From positions 558,001 to 622,000 of the forward strand of contig JANEZZ010001850.1 in NCBI GenBank assembly GCA_026122225.1: a stretch of 64,000 nucleotides of DNA. The letters run 5' to 3'. Below are positions 51,163-62,735 of the stretch, one piece after another. Each line of letters starts with the position of its first letter. Position 1 is the first letter of the stretch. Below the pieces are notes generated by a model, which worked only from the letters and a program-made list of their open reading frames with translations, did not search any database and was not told the origin of the DNA. The position numbers and the translations under genes were made by a program. This DNA is from Heloderma charlesbogerti (Eukaryota > Chordata > Lepidosauria > Squamata > Helodermatidae).

Positions 51163-52099
51163 TTAAAGATTAGCCCTAGGGCTACACATGAAGAAGAATG
51201 AGATGGTTTGTGGGAATGAGGTGGTAGAGACCTGCAGTGGTAGAAGGGACTATTTCATTTCAGACTGGAGTAGGGAAAGCACAATTTTGAATGTGTTCCT
51301 GCATCACACACACACACACAAGTAGAAAAATAACACAGCAAGGACTGGCTTTTTTCTTCTTCATATGCAAGGTGTTTTAAAACTTGTACTGAGTTGTTGT
51401 TGTTGTCTTTAACATGGAAAGCATTTAAAAATGGCATACCCCCATCTACACATTGAAGTGACACAGTTCATTTGACAACCTTAGGATTCTGCAACAACAT
51501 TCTGCTGCATGTATAGATTAGGCCATAATGTGTTAACTGGCTCCGCTATAAAGCACTGTGTTTAAGGTGATGTGGTGTGATATGAAAATTGACCTGTGGT
51601 GTAATACCTCAGATGGCGCAGAGCCATTGTACACATTATGCAGAATGAGGTAGCAGAATTCTGGGCTGTACATCAGACATGTTTAGTATGCACTCACATT
51701 AAAACAAAAACAAATGCACCCTTCCCTGAATGTAAATAAAGACCCTCAAGGACACCAGGAAAAGGGTCTAGTATGGCCATCTCTCTCATGTGATAGTTAA
51801 TATATATGCAAGGATTTTTACTCTTGTTTTTACATGCATTCTAACTATGACCCCATCTGCAGTCAGCATAATGTGTAGAATGATGGCTCTCATTCACACA
51901 AGCAAATCGTCAATCCATGAGCATAAGTGTATGAACTGGCCTACAGTACTGAAAGTATTTCATGTTGTTTTGTATCTTGGTTGATAAACTCTCTCATCTC
52001 AACCTGATTTATATGATCTCCAAACAGGTTTTCTGTTTGATGATAATTCAAATCAACCTGTGGAGAAACACTTCTGCAACAACTTACGGCCAGATTTTT
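51163..52099. other. Upstream NALCN intron, no recognised feature
   Basis: A short (CA)n run at about 51306-51320 and TTG repeats at about 51393. Nothing else recognised. Confidence 0.45.
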
Positions 52100-52121
52100 T
52101 CTGTCTGTCTGTCTGTCTGTC
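52100..52121. repeat. (CTGT)n microsatellite
   Basis: Five to six CTGT units abutting the 3' end of the L2 fragment at 52122, so probably grown from its tail. Confidence 0.85.
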
Positions 52122-52447
52122 ATCACCCATCTGGCTGGTCACCCAGCCACTCTGGGAGACATACAACATTAAAAACAGTTCAAAACAATAAAATTCAACA
52201 TTAAAAACATCACATTTCTAAAATTACCCTAGCCCACCCCAAATACCTGCCTGAACAACCACGTTTTTAATGCGTGGTGGAAGCTCATTCAAGAGGGGGC
52301 ATGGCGGAGTTCCCTAGGGAGGGAGTTCCACAGAGTGGGGGCCACCACAGAGAAGGCCCTCTCCCTCGTCCTCACCAGCCTAGCTGTCCTGGCTGATGGG
52401 ACAGAGAGAAGGCCATCCTTGTTGAGGCTGTCTGGTGTTGCTGGAGG
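52122..52447 (-). mobile_element. L2-type LINE 3' fragment
   Basis: On the minus strand 'ccactctgtggaactccctc' encodes the LWNSLP-type C-terminus seen in L2 elements (compare APRLWNELPSEV in the 55443 copy), followed by a 3' region with 'taaaaacgtggttgttcagg'. 5'-truncated and non-coding. Confidence 0.65.
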
Positions 52448-52559
52448 CACTCCTTCTACCCTTCAGTGACTTTTTCAAAAGCATTCAGTTAATTCACTGA
52501 GGATAAACTTATTGATTATTATCTAATAATGGAACGTCCATGTTCAGTGGCAATATACC

Positions 52560-52686
52560 TCACACTACCAGACACAACAGGAGATGACCCATGCCCGTCA
52601 TGCCTTGGCTAGCCATAGTTGGAGACCAAATGCTGGACTAGATGGCTGTTTGGCCAGATCCAGCAAGGCCATTCATATGTTCTTAC
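52560..52686 (+). mobile_element. CR1-type LINE 3' tail
   Basis: 'tgctggactagatggctg' through 'ccagatccagcaaggcc' and 'ttcatatgttcttac' is a CR1 terminus, as at 51110-51162. Confidence 0.6.
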
Positions 52687-52726
52687 ACCACTGGCTCACT
52701 ATTATTTTACAGCCTCTGGGGCACAG

Positions 52727-52818
52727 GATTGTTGTGAGGATAAAAAAAGAGGGAGAACCATGTATGCCACCCTGACCTCCTTGGAGAAAGGGCGGAATGA
52801 AAATCTAGTAAATAAATT
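52727..52818 (+). mobile_element. MIR-like SINE, 3' part
   Basis: 'ggattgttgtgaggataaa' through 'ctccttggagaaagggcgg' and an AATAAA-type tail match the 3' half of the SINE at 61503-61710. The tRNA-like head is missing. Confidence 0.7.
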
Positions 52819-52822
52819 CATC

Positions 52823-53434
52823 TCCCCTTTCTCCCTGTAGTGCAAACATTCACTTTATCTTCTTGGTTACTTCCATAACCATGAGGACTAGTAACTCAGG
52901 AAGCCAAACACTGAGGAGTGTGAAAACAGTCAGTAGCAAACTAAGGTGCTGTAACAATGATGTGTACTGAACAAAATTGACATTTTTAGTTTTAGAGTTC
53001 TTTCCACTGGTGGGCTAATTAATTGATTCTGCTGGCAATCCTTTGCATTTACAAGCTATTTTTGAGCCACTCTGATGTCACTGGGTCCTAGGAGTATTCA
53101 ATAGCACCATTAAAATGAATGTTTAATTTTAATTTTTTCTACAAAGCTTGATCTCTGGGGTTAACTATGTCCAATATTTCAAACCCCATCAAGCTGAGAA
53201 CAGGCATTTAAATTGCCATGTAGGTTTTTCCTCTTTAGCACAATTATAGCAATCAAGGCATGCTGCTGACTAAAATGATCACCTTCATGAGACACCACTG
53301 ATGACAGATCTGGATAAAATGGAAAGCTGAGGAGGCACAGAGTACAACTAGAATATGGCTGCTGCTGTTGTTTTTTAAGCAAAGAAAAAGGAAGAGAGCT
53401 ATGGTGGAACCCTGGTAAAAGCATCCACGTCTCC
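52823..53434. other. Upstream NALCN intron, no recognised feature
   Basis: Nothing recognised. Confidence 0.45.
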
Positions 53435-53442
53435 TCCTAGAA

Positions 53443-53558
53443 CTGGGGGGAGGGGCAACTTGTGGCCCTCCAGATGTTGTTGGACTGCAATTCCCATCAG
53501 CCCTAGCCTCCTGGAGTTACAGTCCAACACCTGGAAGGCCACAAGATACCCACCCCTG
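53443..53558. mobile_element. 116-bp hAT-like MITE, CAGGGG group
   Basis: Inverted ends: left 'aggggcaacttgtggccctc' against right 'ggaaggccacaagatacc' and 'cacccctg'. Flanks 'tcctagaa' (53435-53442) and 'tcctagat' (53559-53566) match at seven of eight bases. The centre has 'ggactgcaattcccatcag'. Clear hAT-type non-autonomous insertion. Confidence 0.85.
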
Positions 53559-53778
53559 TCCTAGATAAATGTTATCAAAATTCTTTAAACTTCTCTCAAA
53601 ATTCCTACAGATGATTTGCCTGAACTCAACACTACAAATTAACCTCAGATTTCACCTTAGGTGAAATGTGGTGCCACCTCTTACCCAGAATGGCCATTAA
53701 AAACCCAGTCAGTGAAAACCAAATCTGTTGTATATTTGTAACAATGTCTAGAGGGGTAGCCATGCTAGTATGTTGCAG

Positions 53779-53955
53779 CAAAATGACAAAGCACCTTGTG
53801 GTACCTTAAAGAATAACAAATTTATACTGGCGTAAGCTTTTGTGGACACTGCCCAGTTCATCAGATGTATCTGATGAAGTGGACAGTGCCCACAAAAGTT
53901 AATGCCAGAATAAATGTGTTAGCCTTTGAAGTGCTACAAGACGCCGTCATTTTTG
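53779..53955. mobile_element. 177-bp fold-back element
   Basis: Two arms of about 85 bases mirror each other around 53868: left 'gcaccttgtggtaccttaaa', 'aagcttttgtggacactgcc' and 'catcagat'; right 'atctgatg', 'ggacagtgcccacaaaag' and 'ctttgaagtgctacaag'. Ends are 'caaaatgac' and 'gtcatttttg'. No coding potential. A fragment of the same family lies at 46966-47030. Confidence 0.8.
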
Positions 53956-54281
53956 TATATTTGTGTCTCACCTGCATTTTACATCTGTTGTTTCTGGCTT
54001 GGTGAAATACGCTTAGAAGCAAGTGAAAAATGCTATTAAAACAGATGCAGTCTTATACTAAAATGAACAAAAAGGATGTGTAAGGGGCTGCCTTTCCTTA
54101 CCACATTGCACTGTACATTCCCTAGCGATCAGTATACTTGTCTCTCAACTACTTCTCTCAACTAATAGGAGACAGACTTATACCAAAACCCAAATGGGAA
54201 AGTTATGCCTGGCCTTTCCTCCATTCCTCCAGTTCGATTTCACTGAAGCCTGATTCACTACCACCAAAGAAAACAAACTCA

Positions 54282-54364
54282 GGCTGAACTCCGATATACA
54301 CTTACCTAGGAGTAAGTCCCACTGAACCCAATGGGGCTTACTTCTGAGTAGACATGTATAGATG
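54282..54364. mobile_element. Short palindromic repeat, family A (decayed end)
   Basis: 'ggctgaactccgatata' then 'cctaggagtaagtcccactg' and 'ggggcttacttctgagtaga' follow the family order; the right terminal 'ggattgca' has been lost. Confidence 0.65.
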
Positions 54365-55214
54365 TTCCAATAACAAACATCAGTTGAATGTCGTAAAAAG
54401 AACGGTTCACAAGGCAGGATCCATCCCACAGGAGAACAAAAACAGGAGCCAATTCTAGTTGCTCTTTAATATCTTGTCTACAAACACAGCGAGAGGAAGA
54501 ATAATTTTGTTATATGGATCCTTGGTGCCCCATCTTGTTTCTATTTCTGTCCAACTGTGGATTATGACCACATTTTTCCTGCAAGGTAGATTGTCTGACA
54601 TGTCTGGAGGGAAGGAAAAGGACTCACAGGCAACAGGCATCTCTGCAGATATGGATAGGTAGTATTCAAGGCAGAAGCCAAAGGGAAAGCCAAGTCCACT
54701 CCATAGCCAGGATTAAACTCACTCACTCACTGCTTGCAATATTCCTTTGGATCGGAGGCAACTTCCACACAGACCAAAGTTGCAATAGTGTAAGACCTCA
54801 AAAATGAGTGAGGTTTAGCATTACCCAAGGGATGCTAAACTATACCTCCCAAGAGGTTGTGGAACAGGATCTGATCATATAGAGGAATCAGATGCCTTCC
54901 CCTATCCCTCATAATTTACAACTGGGTGGAAGGGTATTATCTCACTGTCCAGTATGGCAATCAAGAAATAATGCCTTCTTTATGCTCCAGGCTCCTAAGA
55001 AACTCAAAAGGATCAATCACTTCCCTCTCTTTGGTGCTGCCTGGTCCTGAGGAACATTCTCTCCCTACTTGTCCGGGTGTTCCCCCTCACGTGTCCTCCA
55101 CCATCTATGTATTGGGGGAGCATGTCTTTAGAGGGGAGCCTGCCTTAGATGTGTCAGTCCCCACAACAGTGATGTGGAACCTTGCATTATTGGGCTTCCA
55201 CATCATACAGGGAA
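54365..55214. other. Upstream NALCN intron, no recognised feature
   Basis: A 112-codon plus-strand frame at 54926-55264 ends inside the LINE tail and has no motif. Nothing recognised. Confidence 0.45.
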
Positions 55215-55217
55215 TTT

Positions 55218-56660
55218 TTATTTATTTATTTATTTATTTATTTCATTTCTATACCGCCCAATAGCCGAAGCTCTCTGGGCGGTTCACAAAAACTAAAACC
55301 AAACAACACACAATAAAACAATTTAAAATATATAGAACATTAAAACCACAATATAACAATACAACCACAATAAAACCTAGCAGCAGTACAGGAGTTTAAA
55401 ATACAGATTTAAAACAGCAAAGATAAAAATTTAGAAAGCTAAAATGCCTGGGAAAATAAAAAGGTCTTCACCTGGCGCCGAAAGGAGTACAATGCAGGCG
55501 CCAGGCGAACCTCACTAGGGAGCTCATTCCAGAGCCGGGGTGCCACAACAGAAAAAGCCCTCCTCCTAGTAGCCACCCACCTCACTTCCTTTGGCAGGGG
55601 CTCACGGAGAAGGGCTGCTGCTGATGATCTTAAGGTCCGGGCAGGCACATATGGGAGGAGGCGATCCTTCAGGTAACCTGGCCCCAAGCCGTTAAGGGCT
55701 TTGAATGTTAACACCAGCACTTTGAATCGGGCCCGGAAATGGACTGGCAGCCAGTGCAGCTGGAAAAGTACTGGCGTAATATGAGCTCGCAGGCCAGTCC
55801 CTGTTAACAATCTTGCTGCCCTATTTTGGACCAGCTGAAGTTTCCGGACCGTTTTCAAAGGCAGCCCCACGTATAATGCATTGCAGTAATCCAGACGAGA
55901 AGTTATCAGAGCATGGATAACTGTAGCTAGGCTATCTCTGTCCAGATAAGGGCGTAGTTGGTATACCAGCCTAAGCTGGTAAAAAGTGCTCCGTGCCACT
56001 GAGTTCACCTGTGCCTCAAGTGACAGTTCTGGATCCAAGAGCACCCCCAAACTACGAACCTGATCCTTTAGGGGGAGTGCAACCCCCTCCAGAACAGGTT
56101 GAATATCACCTAGCCGGGCAGACAAACCACCCACTAACAGTACCTCCGTCTTGTCTGGATTGAGTTTCAGTTTATTAGCCCTCATCCAGTCCATTACCGT
56201 GCCCAGGCACTGGTTCAGAACAGCCACTGCCTCACCTGGTTTTGATGAGAAAGAGAGGTAGAGCTGGGTGTCATCCGCATATTGATGGCACCTCAGCCCA
56301 CACCTCCGGATAACCTCCCCCAGCGGTTTCATGTAGATGTTAAACAGCATGGGGGATAGAATAGAGCCCTGTGGAACCCCATGGCACAATTGCCATGGCA
56401 CAGAGCAATAATCCCCCAGCACCACCTTCTGGAATCGGCCATCCAAGTAGGAGCGGAACCACTGTAGTGCAGTGCCTCCAACTCCCAACCCAGACAACCT
56501 ATCCAGAAGGATACCATGGTCGATGGTATCGAAAGCCGCTGAGAGGTCCAGGAGAATCAACAGGGTCGCACTCCCCCTGTCCCTCTCCCGGCAGAGGTCA
56601 TCCCACAGGGCGACCAAGGCAGTTTCCGTTCCAAAACCAGGGAAGCCACATCTATCGATC
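55218..56660 (-). mobile_element. L2-type LINE, 5'-truncated, long open RT
   Basis: A 1.44-kb copy on the minus strand with a 3' end of 'aaccgcccagagagcttcgg' and an (AAAT)n tail at 55218-55242. Unlike the other LINE pieces it keeps one uninterrupted frame over the reverse transcriptase and C-terminal region (about 405 codons), so it is comparatively young. The 5' boundary near 56660 adjoins another repeat whose bases extend the frame. It lies in NALCN sense direction. Confidence 0.85.
55439..56660 (-). CDS. L2-type reverse transcriptase, N-terminally truncated
   Basis: The uninterrupted frame holds GFGTETALVALWDDL, LLDLSAAFDTIDHGIL (motif A), GVPQGSILSPMLFNIYM (motif B), CHQYADDTQLYLS (motif C, about 56268-56282), WMRANKLKLNPDKTE, then RSLGVLLDPELSLEAQ, LDYCNALYVGL and the C-terminal LWNELPSEVRLAP, ending KTFLFSQAF. 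All catalytic aspartates are present. The endonuclease and fingers region are missing, so the product could not support transposition alone. The ATG-initiated frame starts at 56770, but its first 37 or so codons come from a flanking repeat. Confidence 0.85.
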
Positions 56661-56800
56661 TGTAGCATTTTTGCCCCACTCTTTAGCCCAAAAGGCTCCC
56701 AAAGTGGCTTATTAATATCAGTAGTAAGACAGTCCCTGCCTTCAGGCTTACAATATAAAAGACATGACACAAAAGGAAAAAGACATGGGGAGGGAGGAGG
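56661..56800 (-). mobile_element. LINE 3' tail-like repeat next to L2
   Basis: 'agcccaaaaggctcccaaag' with 'agtccctgccttcaggctta' on the plus strand is a familiar squamate LINE 3'-end text, read on the minus strand. It shares layout with 57451-57560 and 40912-41030. The L2 copy at 55218-56660 seems to have joined or inserted at its edge. Confidence 0.5.
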
Positions 56801-57450
56801 AAAAAACTGAAAGCTCAGGCCCCAGTTCTTAAAGTTACCATCCTTATCACAACCAACTGAGATGGAAACAGTTTAGGTAGACAGATGGAATGGTTGCTGA
56901 CAGTTGAGGTGAGCTAAAGGCAGCTGGTCTCTCAGCAGAGCCAATGGAATAGCCCTCCCAGTCTCCCCCTGCTGCAGCCTGGCGTTCATCCAGTCTGATA
57001 TCCTGTCTCTTATTATGAACAAGTCTGATGCCTCAGAGGGAAGAGAAAACCATTCTGATCTTTGGCAAAAATTCTGAGAGGGCTATAAAGACTGGAGAAA
57101 AGTAAAATGCAGGTATTGGTTGTTCTTGTTCTTATTTTTTATCAGTGATTTTCAAATCATATATCTTTAAGGAACCATACTGGCTTTTCTGCCAAGAAAC
57201 TCCTACATGTTGCAGAGGATTCTGGGGGTGTTTTAGTGTACACAATAGCTTACAGAAAGCACTGACCAGTCCTTTTGGGCCTTATCAAAGGCTCTGTGTG
57301 AACTGAGAGCAAAACATAGCACACACCAAACACTTCCCTACCATTATACATTTCAGGAGAAGATTAATAGTGTCAGAGAAGCTTGTTTGCCACTACTGAT
57401 CTCCTCACTGAAGGACCATAATGGATTTCTTGTGGAATCACACAGGGTTT
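56801..57450. other. Upstream NALCN intron, no recognised feature
   Basis: Nothing recognised. Confidence 0.45.
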
Positions 57451-57560
57451 ATTACTTATGAATTTATTTTATCTATGCCACTGTTTGACCAAATGGCCTT
57501 CAAGGTGGCTTACAACAGATCATAACAATACAAGAAAAGCAGTTAAATCATGTCTTGGAG
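57451..57560 (-). mobile_element. LINE 3' tail-like repeat
   Basis: 'tgaatttattttatctatgc' then 'ggccttcaaggtggcttaca' is the same type of LINE tail as 56661-56800, more decayed. Confidence 0.45.
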
Positions 57561-59059
57561 CAGACAAGATTGATCCTGAAGGAGCATGATATTAAAGCTT
57601 CTCCCTAGCTCTCCGGTATTCTTCTGGGGCCTGTGGTAAACTCAGGGAAAACAGCGCTTTCTCAAGAAATGTACTTCCAAGCAGCATCAGAAGTCCCTGT
57701 TACTAGGAGTGGGGCTTCTTCTCACACAGCCCAGATGGAAAGTGGCTCCTGGCTTGTCTCTTAGTGGTGAGGCAGTTAAGATGTTGCAGGGAGATGGTTA
57801 ACATCTCTCTGCAGCTCTCAGGTGCTCGTGCTGCTGATGCAGGAGTCCTTATAAGGCCTGCGGTGATTTGCGGAGCATGGCTTGAAAAACACTTATTGAT
57901 GTATGTTGAACAACTAGGTTTCTTACAAAAATGATTTTGTGTTTTCAGTCTTACTCTAAGGAAGAAAACATTGATAACCTGAGAAACTGCCAGACCATTA
58001 ATGGCTTCATATGAAGAAAATCAATGGTCTTTTCACATGCTATTAGTTTTGTAGTAGCCCCCTTGATAGTAGTATGGGAAAAAGGGTAAACAAGGTTCAA
58101 TCCAAGCATCATACATCTGTGTAGTATGGAGGTAGTGTTGCTTAGTATTCACTCTCACAACGTATCCAACTGGTGTCATCATTTTCAGATGACCAACCTG
58201 TTTGAAGGAAACTACCAGTTTATTAGTTTTAGGCTTACAATGTGTATTGTGTGCATTTGATTCTGTGCAGATTTGTATTGAAGCCTACAATCTTTCAATG
58301 TAATGGAGTTTGTTGAACCTCAGGTCATGCTTATTTTTTAATTATCCAGAACCTAGATGAAAGCATTTTATATTATTGGACAGAGATTGCCATGGGAGCC
58401 ATTAAGATATATTAGATGTTGCTGGAACACAATAAAAATGAAGCAAGTTGGACCAAGTTACTTCTCTGGAGACGTTCCGTTAGAAAGCACCAACAAGCAA
58501 GTTGGAAGAGTCTCTTATAGAGCCCGTTACCACTGAACATCAGTGGCACAGGCATTGCATGGGTGCAGGAAAGACTGGAATCAAGGCAAGCTCCATGAAT
58601 TTCAAAATTGGTATTTGTTATGAAAGGCGAAGTCAGTTCAGTCTCCCCTCTGTTTCTGCCAAAATTCAATTCTGGAGGAAAAACAGATCATCATCTAGTT
58701 CTTACTCTCCCGCCCTTAACCAAGAATTCACCTCTCACTTATTCAGTCTATCCATCATGACGTAGCTCAGTCTTTTCCAAATCTAGTGAGCACGTTGTGC
58801 CCAGCTTCTTAAATCCTTTTACTATCATCCAGAAACCTTTAACCTCAGGGCTACGCTCCTTGTTATACATCCAAAGTGCCACACTGTAATTCAGTCATAA
58901 GTGTGCCAGCACAGTAAAAAATGAAACATTTTCTCTATTACACAGTTTCTTTGTTTTGGTCTTTATGAAGAGCATGAGGTTGTCGAAATTTCTAGGGATT
59001 TCAATAGATTTAAGGTTTGTCTTATGGTTGTGGGTTTTTCTACATTGTTATTCTACAAC
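57561..59059. other. Upstream NALCN intron, no recognised feature
   Basis: Nothing recognised; frames near 58412-58765 overlap on both strands and have no motif. Confidence 0.45.
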
Positions 59060-59300
59060 AAGACTAAAGGAGAGGAAGGTCTGGGAGGTATGATAAGTAA
59101 TCTGGGCTTGGACATGCTGAGTTGGAGATAGCAATGCAACATTTAAGTGGGTATGTCAGACAGGCAGGTGGAGAAGTGGGACTGGAGAGAGGGGAAGACA
59201 TCCATGGTGAAAAGGTGGAGCTGGATGTCATCAGCACATAGGTGGTACTGAAATGCATGAGATTTCATGAGGTCACCCAAGGAGAACAAAGCAAAGGATC
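59060..59300 (-). mobile_element. Possible Rex1-like LINE fragment
   Basis: The minus strand around 59220-59245 ('ctatgtgctgatgacatcca') would encode a YADDIQL-like motif C box, followed by text reminiscent of the Rex/Babar group of LINEs (LSMSKPRLLI-like). Frames are shifted and the fragment is short, so the family is tentative. Confidence 0.4.
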
Positions 59301-59318
59301 AAGAATATAACCTTAAGG

Positions 59319-59916
59319 CAGGGGTGCAGAACCCCTAGCCTGTGAGCCAAATCTGCCCTGCAGGGCTCCCCAGTCCAGCCTATGGAGTCCCCTGGAGGAA
59401 TCCCCCCTGGAAGGCAATTCTGCTGTTATCTCAGATCGGAGATAACAATGGAGATTCCCCTGTGTGCTGGTGCACTAGCAGGGGAATCCTCACTGTTACG
59501 TCTGATCTCTTATGTCTGATGCAGGTGGTGGGGACTCTACCAGCAACTGTAAGAACAACTGCTCTTCCCAGTGCTGGAGGAGTAGCTTTGCGTGGTACGT
59601 GCTGTCCACAGGGGTGCTAGGCACCATGCAGAGCCAAGGACTAGGCCTGCACCAGTAAGAGCAGCCAGTCTTCCTTGTAAGGGTCAAGTTGCTTTGTATG
59701 GCATCCATGGGGGTGCCGGGTGCTACATCAAGCCAGGGAATTAGCCCACATCGGGAAGAGCAGCTACTCCTCCCAGTGCCAGCTGAGCACTGGGTGGGGG
59801 GAGCAGGGTGGGTGATGCCAGGGGAGGGGCCGTGCTCACCGATATTATCTGTCCCATAGTGGGCCTGGTGAAGGCCAGTTTGGCCCCCCACCTTAAAAAA
59901 AGGTTCTGCACCCCTA
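59319..59916. mobile_element. 598-bp hAT-type element
   Basis: Ends CAGGGGTGCAGAACC and, reversed, TAGGGGTGCAGAACC differ at one base. Flanks 'ccttaagg' (59311-59318) and 'ccttaaag' (59917-59924) match at seven of eight bases. The interior contains a partly repeated, G+C-rich block ('gctgctcttcc' and relatives) but no transposase. Frames of 92-131 codons inside are taken as chance. Confidence 0.88.
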
Positions 59917-59924
59917 CCTTAAAG

Positions 59925-61502
59925 GATCGAAACAGAGTGGAAAGGCAAGGGAGGAACGTAGCACAATGGAAATGCTGTATTACCCAGTGTAAGCCCGCCC
60001 ATGAATGCAACTTCCAGCTAGGATTGGCCCACCACAATTCCTGGCCCACTAGGGAAATCTTGTATAAGGTAGAAAAAAGGAGGCTGGCTCGGATTTGGCA
60101 CTGCTGGTTGGGTTAGGGAACTTCTCTGATCATGGCTCTTAAGAACTGCTTCACATATTACACAGTTTCCTTTTCCTAAAGCTGAGCTGCTTCTTCCAGA
60201 ACATCCTTTAAATGCTTCCTTGGAGATTGCACAGCTAGAAAAATGGCCTTAGAAGGCAGCCTAAGAAAGATGATTTTTTTTATTTTTTTGCATAACTTGC
60301 TTACTGATTTAACAAAACATTCTATCTTCTCAAAATGACAAGTTTTGATACAAAAGTTTTAACACATGGAAAGTTGGCTCTGGGCTAAATTCCACCCCCC
60401 CCCTCAAATATTTGAGTCATAAATAAACCACGTCATTTCAAAATTATTTAAGGTGTCACTGTGTTTTGGAAATCAACACATAAAAAATCAAAACAGATGA
60501 ACATAAATTTCATCTTAACCCTCTATGCCCAAAATCCAGTTCAGAATTATTCTTTACCTTGCAATTCATATGACATTTTAGGAGAGAAATGGCTGTACAA
60601 GGCATCTGGAAAGCATGCAGACACTGGCACTAATCCAGATGATAAGTAAAGTCTCTGGCTGTTATAAGAAAGACACAAAACTGCCTGGATAGCTGCTAGA
60701 TGTTTTTCTGTATGTCTTTATCACACCATGCCTATTTTGGACATGATATCAGAAAAAGAAAGCACATTTGGCAATAGAAACAAAAAGAGAGAGAATGTAG
60801 TAATAATGAATCCCCCCCCCCTGCTCTTATTTAGGACTCTTAACCAGAGTAGAAACAATAAAAATGAAACCATGTCTTTCATACAGGATTAAAAGAATAC
60901 ATTGATTCCAGCAGAGTCTGGCAAAGAAATCGTTTGAAACCTGGTGTTTAGATTAACTGTTTCCATGAGACCAGAGAACTGCACATAGTGTGACAGCAGG
61001 AACAATTTATGGTGGGCAGGAAGTTACCACAAGCTAAAATACGCTATACCAGTGACAATAGCAAGAGCAAATAACTTATCCAAGCAGGTTCCCTGGTAGG
61101 TGGTTCTGCCAAATGATGCATTACAATGGAAGAAAGCAAATAATTGCTAATGATTATTTTGCACTTATAAATATTCTAGATACCACGGGTAGCAAGAACA
61201 GAGCTTCATAGAGATAAAGCAGATTCGGCAAACACTTGCAACCCACCTGCTACGAATATCAATTAGCCACAAACATATTCTTCATGATTCATTTTAACAA
61301 GATGACCCATCTATTTTTGTGTGTCAATTTCTTTAGATGAAACATGGAAATCCATTGTGCAGGTGACTGGTGATTTGGCAGATCACAAATAATCACTCCT
61401 TTTTATTAAAAACACTAGCTTAAAGGCCCAAATCATGATGATGACGGGGGTGGGGGGTGCGTGCGTGTGTTTGCGTGCATGTGTAAGGAGAGCCTGTATA
61501 TC
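59925..61502. other. Upstream NALCN intron, no recognised feature
   Basis: No exon or transposon recognised; C runs near 60395 and 60815 and a GT-rich stretch at about 61455-61485. Confidence 0.45.
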
Positions 61503-61710
61503 AGTGTAGTGTAGTGGTTAGAGTGTTGGACTGGGATTTGGGACACCCAGTTTCTAGTCCCCACTCGGTCATGGAGTGACTTTGGGCCAGTCACTGACCT
61601 TCAGGCTAGCCTACCTCACAGGGTTGTTGTAAGGATAAAATGGAGATTAGGAGGAGGATCATATATGCTGCCTTGGGCTCCTTGGAGGAAAGGTGGGATA
61701 TAAATGTATA
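61503..61710 (+). mobile_element. MIR-like tRNA-derived SINE
   Basis: Head 'agtgtagtgtagtggttaga' (A-box-like) with a degraded B box near 61553, core 'actttgggccagtcactgac', then 'ctacctcacagggttgttg' and a 3' end 'ctccttggaggaaaggtggg'. This is the best-preserved of three copies (others 9121-9352 minus, 52727-52818 plus). Confidence 0.85.
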
Positions 61711-62704
61711 TCCCCCCTGTAGATTCCCCACAGGAACAGACGGTGGGGAATCTGTACATCCCTAGCCATGCCCAGCTCCAGTCAGAGGAGCAGAGAGTGG
61801 GTAGGCACGCAATGGGATTGCAGCGTTGCCATCACACACCCCTACTGCCCAGCTGATTGGTACAACAGCTGATGTACACATAGATGGCACTCTCTTCAAC
61901 TGTTTCCAGTGCCAGTCAGGTGAGTAGCGTGTGCTGATGGATGAATCTGTTAAGTTTGCTTTTGGTAATTTTTCCAAAGTTATGTTTGTTCCATCCTGTT
62001 TCCGAATCTGTTTGTGATTTTCTTTTTTAAAAAATCTGCATGAAAATTCATACGTATTTTCATACATATTTTTCAAAATGTATACATTTTTGTATGCATT
62101 TTCAAATAATACAATTTTTACAGGCAATTTTCCCTAAGATAAAGCATTGGGTAATCCTCTTTGTAATATACATACTTGTGTGCATTTTTCTGCACTATAC
62201 ATATTTTTGTACGCATTTTTTGATGTGCAAACTCGGATCGTAAATGTCAGAAAGGTATGGATATCAATATTTAACTGCATTCTGGTTCACATATGTGTTT
62301 GGGTAGTGCGAATTTGGTACGTTTGCATAAAAATGAGAACTAAACAAAAATTTCTCCCCCATCCCTAGTACAGAGGGAGGAGACAAATCATTTGGGGTGG
62401 GAGCCAGCAGCGGGTTTCCAATCTGTGTGATAGGTTGTAACAGAATGATGGGAACTCTTGACAGAGAGCACACGGATATGAATTTGAGGTGTAGAATACA
62501 TCTACAAATACCAGCACACTGGATTCCACCCCCCACCCCCAGTATATTTTCTCTCAGCAGCTGCCTTCCCAGAACCAGCAATTCACTTTCTAAACTCCTC
62601 TGGCAAGGGAGAAGTTTACACTTAATGGAGCCACCACTGGTATAGATACATGGGGTCCTCACTCCCTCTGAACTTCCCATTAAGGAGCTCTTTACCACCA
62701 TTTA
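61711..62704. other. Upstream NALCN intron, AT-rich imperfect repeats
   Basis: At about 62028-62230 there are repeated 'catatttttc', 'gtatgcattttc' and 'gtacgcattttt' words every 30-60 bases, an imperfect tandem block of unknown origin. The text 'catccctag' occurs at 61757 and 62361 in the same orientation. No transposase or exon. Confidence 0.4.
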
Positions 62705-62705
62705 A

Positions 62706-62735
62706 ATGTATTTATGTATGTATGTATGTATGTAT
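62706..62735. repeat. (TATG)n microsatellite
   Basis: About six TATG units at the end of the L2 copy, probably derived from its A/T tail. Confidence 0.85.

Noticed and set aside
55439..56770. Domesticated host reverse-transcriptase gene
   Set aside because: The frame is a truncated L2 copy with its usual 3' end and A/T tail; the ATG lies in an adjoining repeat, and no intron or conserved promoter is visible.
62264..62701. 145-codon minus-strand frame
   Set aside because: No motif, and it spans the junction of AT-rich repeats and an unrelated stretch next to the L2 tail.
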